From positions 1 through 24,851 of the forward strand of contig JASEIE010000014.1 of assembly GCA_030024065.1 (NCBI GenBank): a stretch of 24,851 bases of DNA, read 5' to 3'. The stretch comes from Thermodesulfobacteriota bacterium (GTDB lineage: Bacteria > Desulfobacterota > BSN033 > UBA1163). This document shows positions 24,004 through 24,851 of this stretch, piece by piece. Within the stretch, counting starts at the first letter, position 1. Each line of letters begins with the position of its first letter. The notes under the pieces were generated by a model. It was not told the DNA's origin. It was given only the letters and a program-made list of their open reading frames with translations, and did no database searches. A program made the translations under genes and the position numbers.

Positions 24004-24447
24004 TTAAATTCCCAGGTTCGCCAGAGCGTCCCTGATCTGGTCAAAACCCTCCTCAGCCTGCTGCGCCACCTCCAGCCAGCGCTCCTTCGCAAAGATCTCG
24101 ATGAATCGCCCCTCGCCCACCATAACCACATCCTTCTTAAAGCTGGCATAATCTCTCAATGTCTGGGGGACGAGAAGCCTTCCCTGTTTATCAATGGCGC
24201 AATCGATAGCGCTCGAATAAAAGAACCTCAGGAAGGCGCTCGTATCTTTTCGCAAGATGGAAAAAGATCCCACCTTCTGCTCCACCATTTGGTTCCACTC
24301 TTCATAGGGAAATGCAACGAGGCAGTGGTCAAAATTGGTGATGACGACCCGATCGTCGTACTTTTTACTAAGGATCTCTCTGAATCTTGAAGGGATACTG
24401 ATCCGGCCTTTAGAATCTATGGTGTGCTCATATCTGCCACGAAACAC
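24004..24447 (-). CDS. mraZ: transcriptional regulator MraZ
   Basis: A DNA-binding protein with two SpoVT-AbrB domains that forms ring oligomers and regulates the dcw operon, including itself. The two DNA-contact motifs are DSKGRISIPSRFRE (11-24) and DKQGRLLVPQTLRDY (86-100), in the expected tandem. At 147 aa it has normal length. The start is GTG at 24447, with AAAAGGAGGGGG ending 7 nt upstream; no in-frame ATG fits. It heads the dcw cluster, and three MraZ-type boxes lie in its leader at 24479-24504. Confidence 0.97.
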   Translation of the reverse strand: MFRGRYEHTIDSKGRISIPSRFREILSKKYDDRVVITNFDHCLVAFPYEEWNQMVEQKVGSFSILRKDTSAFLRFFYSSAIDCAIDKQGRLLVPQTLRDYASFKKDVVMVGEGRFIEIFAKERWLEVAQQAEEGFDQIRDALANLGI

Positions 24448-24478
24448 CCTTTCACCCCCTCCTTTTCAAGAAACCATA

Positions 24479-24504
24479 CCACCTTTCCCCACTTTTTTCC
24501 ACTT
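24479..24504 (-). promoter_or_regulatory. MraZ operator: three boxes at 10-bp spacing
   Basis: On the minus strand AAGTGG (24499-24504), AAGTGG (24489-24494) and AGGTGG (24479-24484) recur exactly every 10 bp, one per helical turn. MraZ of E. coli and of Mycoplasma is known to bind tandem GTGG/TGGG repeats at this spacing in the mraZ leader. The boxes lie between the putative promoter and the mraZ Shine-Dalgarno, suited to autorepression. Confidence 0.8.
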
Positions 24505-24512
24505 GGCGATAA

Positions 24513-24575
24513 GAAGTAAACCTTAAATTCAAATTTGTCAAGTAAAATTTTATACTTAATTCAATTTTTTTTCTG
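24513..24575 (-). promoter_or_regulatory. putative dcw promoter with AT-rich UP region
   Basis: A perfect -35 hexamer TTGACA lies at 24536-24541 (minus strand), preceded by A/T tracts up to about 24575 like an UP element. At 17-nt spacing the -10 would be TACTTC (24513-24518), a poor match to TATAAT, as might suit a promoter dependent on other factors. It ends 9 bp before the first MraZ box. Confidence 0.5.
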
Positions 24576-24720
24576 ATTTTTTCGGATTTTCACAATATCT
24601 ACTTATAGGAGGCCGTCCCTCCCCCATATTTAGTATTATCCTGACATAACCATCCCGATATAATGTGGAAAAGCCCCTTGTGTCTATACAGAGTTCCGTC
24701 AAAATAGAATTAAACATTGA

Positions 24721-24851
24721 GAAATCCCTCTAAGTCTCCCTTTACAAAAGGGAGACTTTAAGCTTCCCCCTTTGGTAATCCTTTCCCTGTCATGCCATGC
24801 AAAGGGGAATAATTACCCCTCCCTTTGGCAAAGGGAGGTGGGGAGGGATTT
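24721..24851. repeat. row of three hairpin repeats upstream of the dcw leader
   Basis: The first is AAGTCTCCCTTT (24732-24743) with its perfect 12-bp complement at 24747-24758, loop ACA. The second is TTCCCCCTTTG (24764-24774) with CAAAGGGGAA (24800-24809). The third is CCTCCCTTT (24818-24826) with AAAGGGAGG (24830-24838). They share words with the block at 4041-4164 and run off the window. Between here and the promoter (24576-24720) I see no gene. Confidence 0.75.

Noticed and set aside
24636..24664. Plus-strand promoter with a perfect TATAAT at 24659-24664
   Set aside because: No -35 at proper spacing (CTGACA is only 12 nt away), and no gene follows on the plus strand in the window.

Overview
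The window is the complete division and cell wall (dcw) gene cluster of a Gram-negative bacterium, with a short accessory region to its left. Everything that looks functional is on the minus strand except a partial transposase at the left edge, so transcription runs from right to left. The meso-diaminopimelate type MurE (DNPR motif), a lipoprotein signal peptide, the ddl-ftsQ-ftsA-ftsZ end of the cluster, and a B12-type radical SAM gene directly after ftsZ suggest a Desulfobacterota ('Deltaproteobacteria')-like organism. This placement is inference, because there is no rRNA or other marker here.

Layout by position. 1-511: C-terminal part of an IS4-family transposase, open at the window edge. 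497-1578: a TPR protein and a DUF3857 lipoprotein whose gene is cut off by the IS end. 1659-2868: an unrecognised 96-aa gene, a 71-aa gene and a nucleotidyltransferase-fold gene that overlaps the 71-aa gene. 2917-3171: a gene-free 235-bp element with terminal inverted repeats, flanked by a perfect 10-bp direct repeat. 3221-5902: an alpha/beta hydrolase, a block of composite palindromic repeats, and a B12-binding radical SAM protein. 6016-24447: the dcw cluster, in transcription order mraZ, rsmH, ftsL, ftsI, murE, murF, mraY, murD, ftsW, murG, murC, murB, ddl, ftsQ, ftsA, ftsZ. 24448-24851: the dcw leader, with three MraZ boxes at exact 10-bp spacing and a TTGACA -35 hexamer, then a row of hairpin repeats that runs off the window.

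The dcw genes cover the cytoplasmic steps from UDP-GlcNAc-enolpyruvate to lipid II (murB, C, D, E, F, ddl, mraY, murG), septal polymerisation and crosslinking (ftsW, ftsI), the divisome scaffold (ftsL, ftsQ) and the cytoskeleton (ftsA, ftsZ). MraZ and RsmH sit at the head as regulator and 16S rRNA methyltransferase.

The most unusual signal is in the gaps. dcw junctions come in two kinds. Some genes overlap or nearly touch. The others have gaps above 50 bp, and every such gap is filled with short-word or palindromic repeat DNA that starts 0-13 nt after the upstream stop codon. At least eight different word families do this inside one operon, and in ddl the repeat supplies the last codons and the stop. 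A nested MITE-like element sits between murC and murG. FtsZ carries two extra copies of a motif resembling its C-terminal partner-binding peptide.
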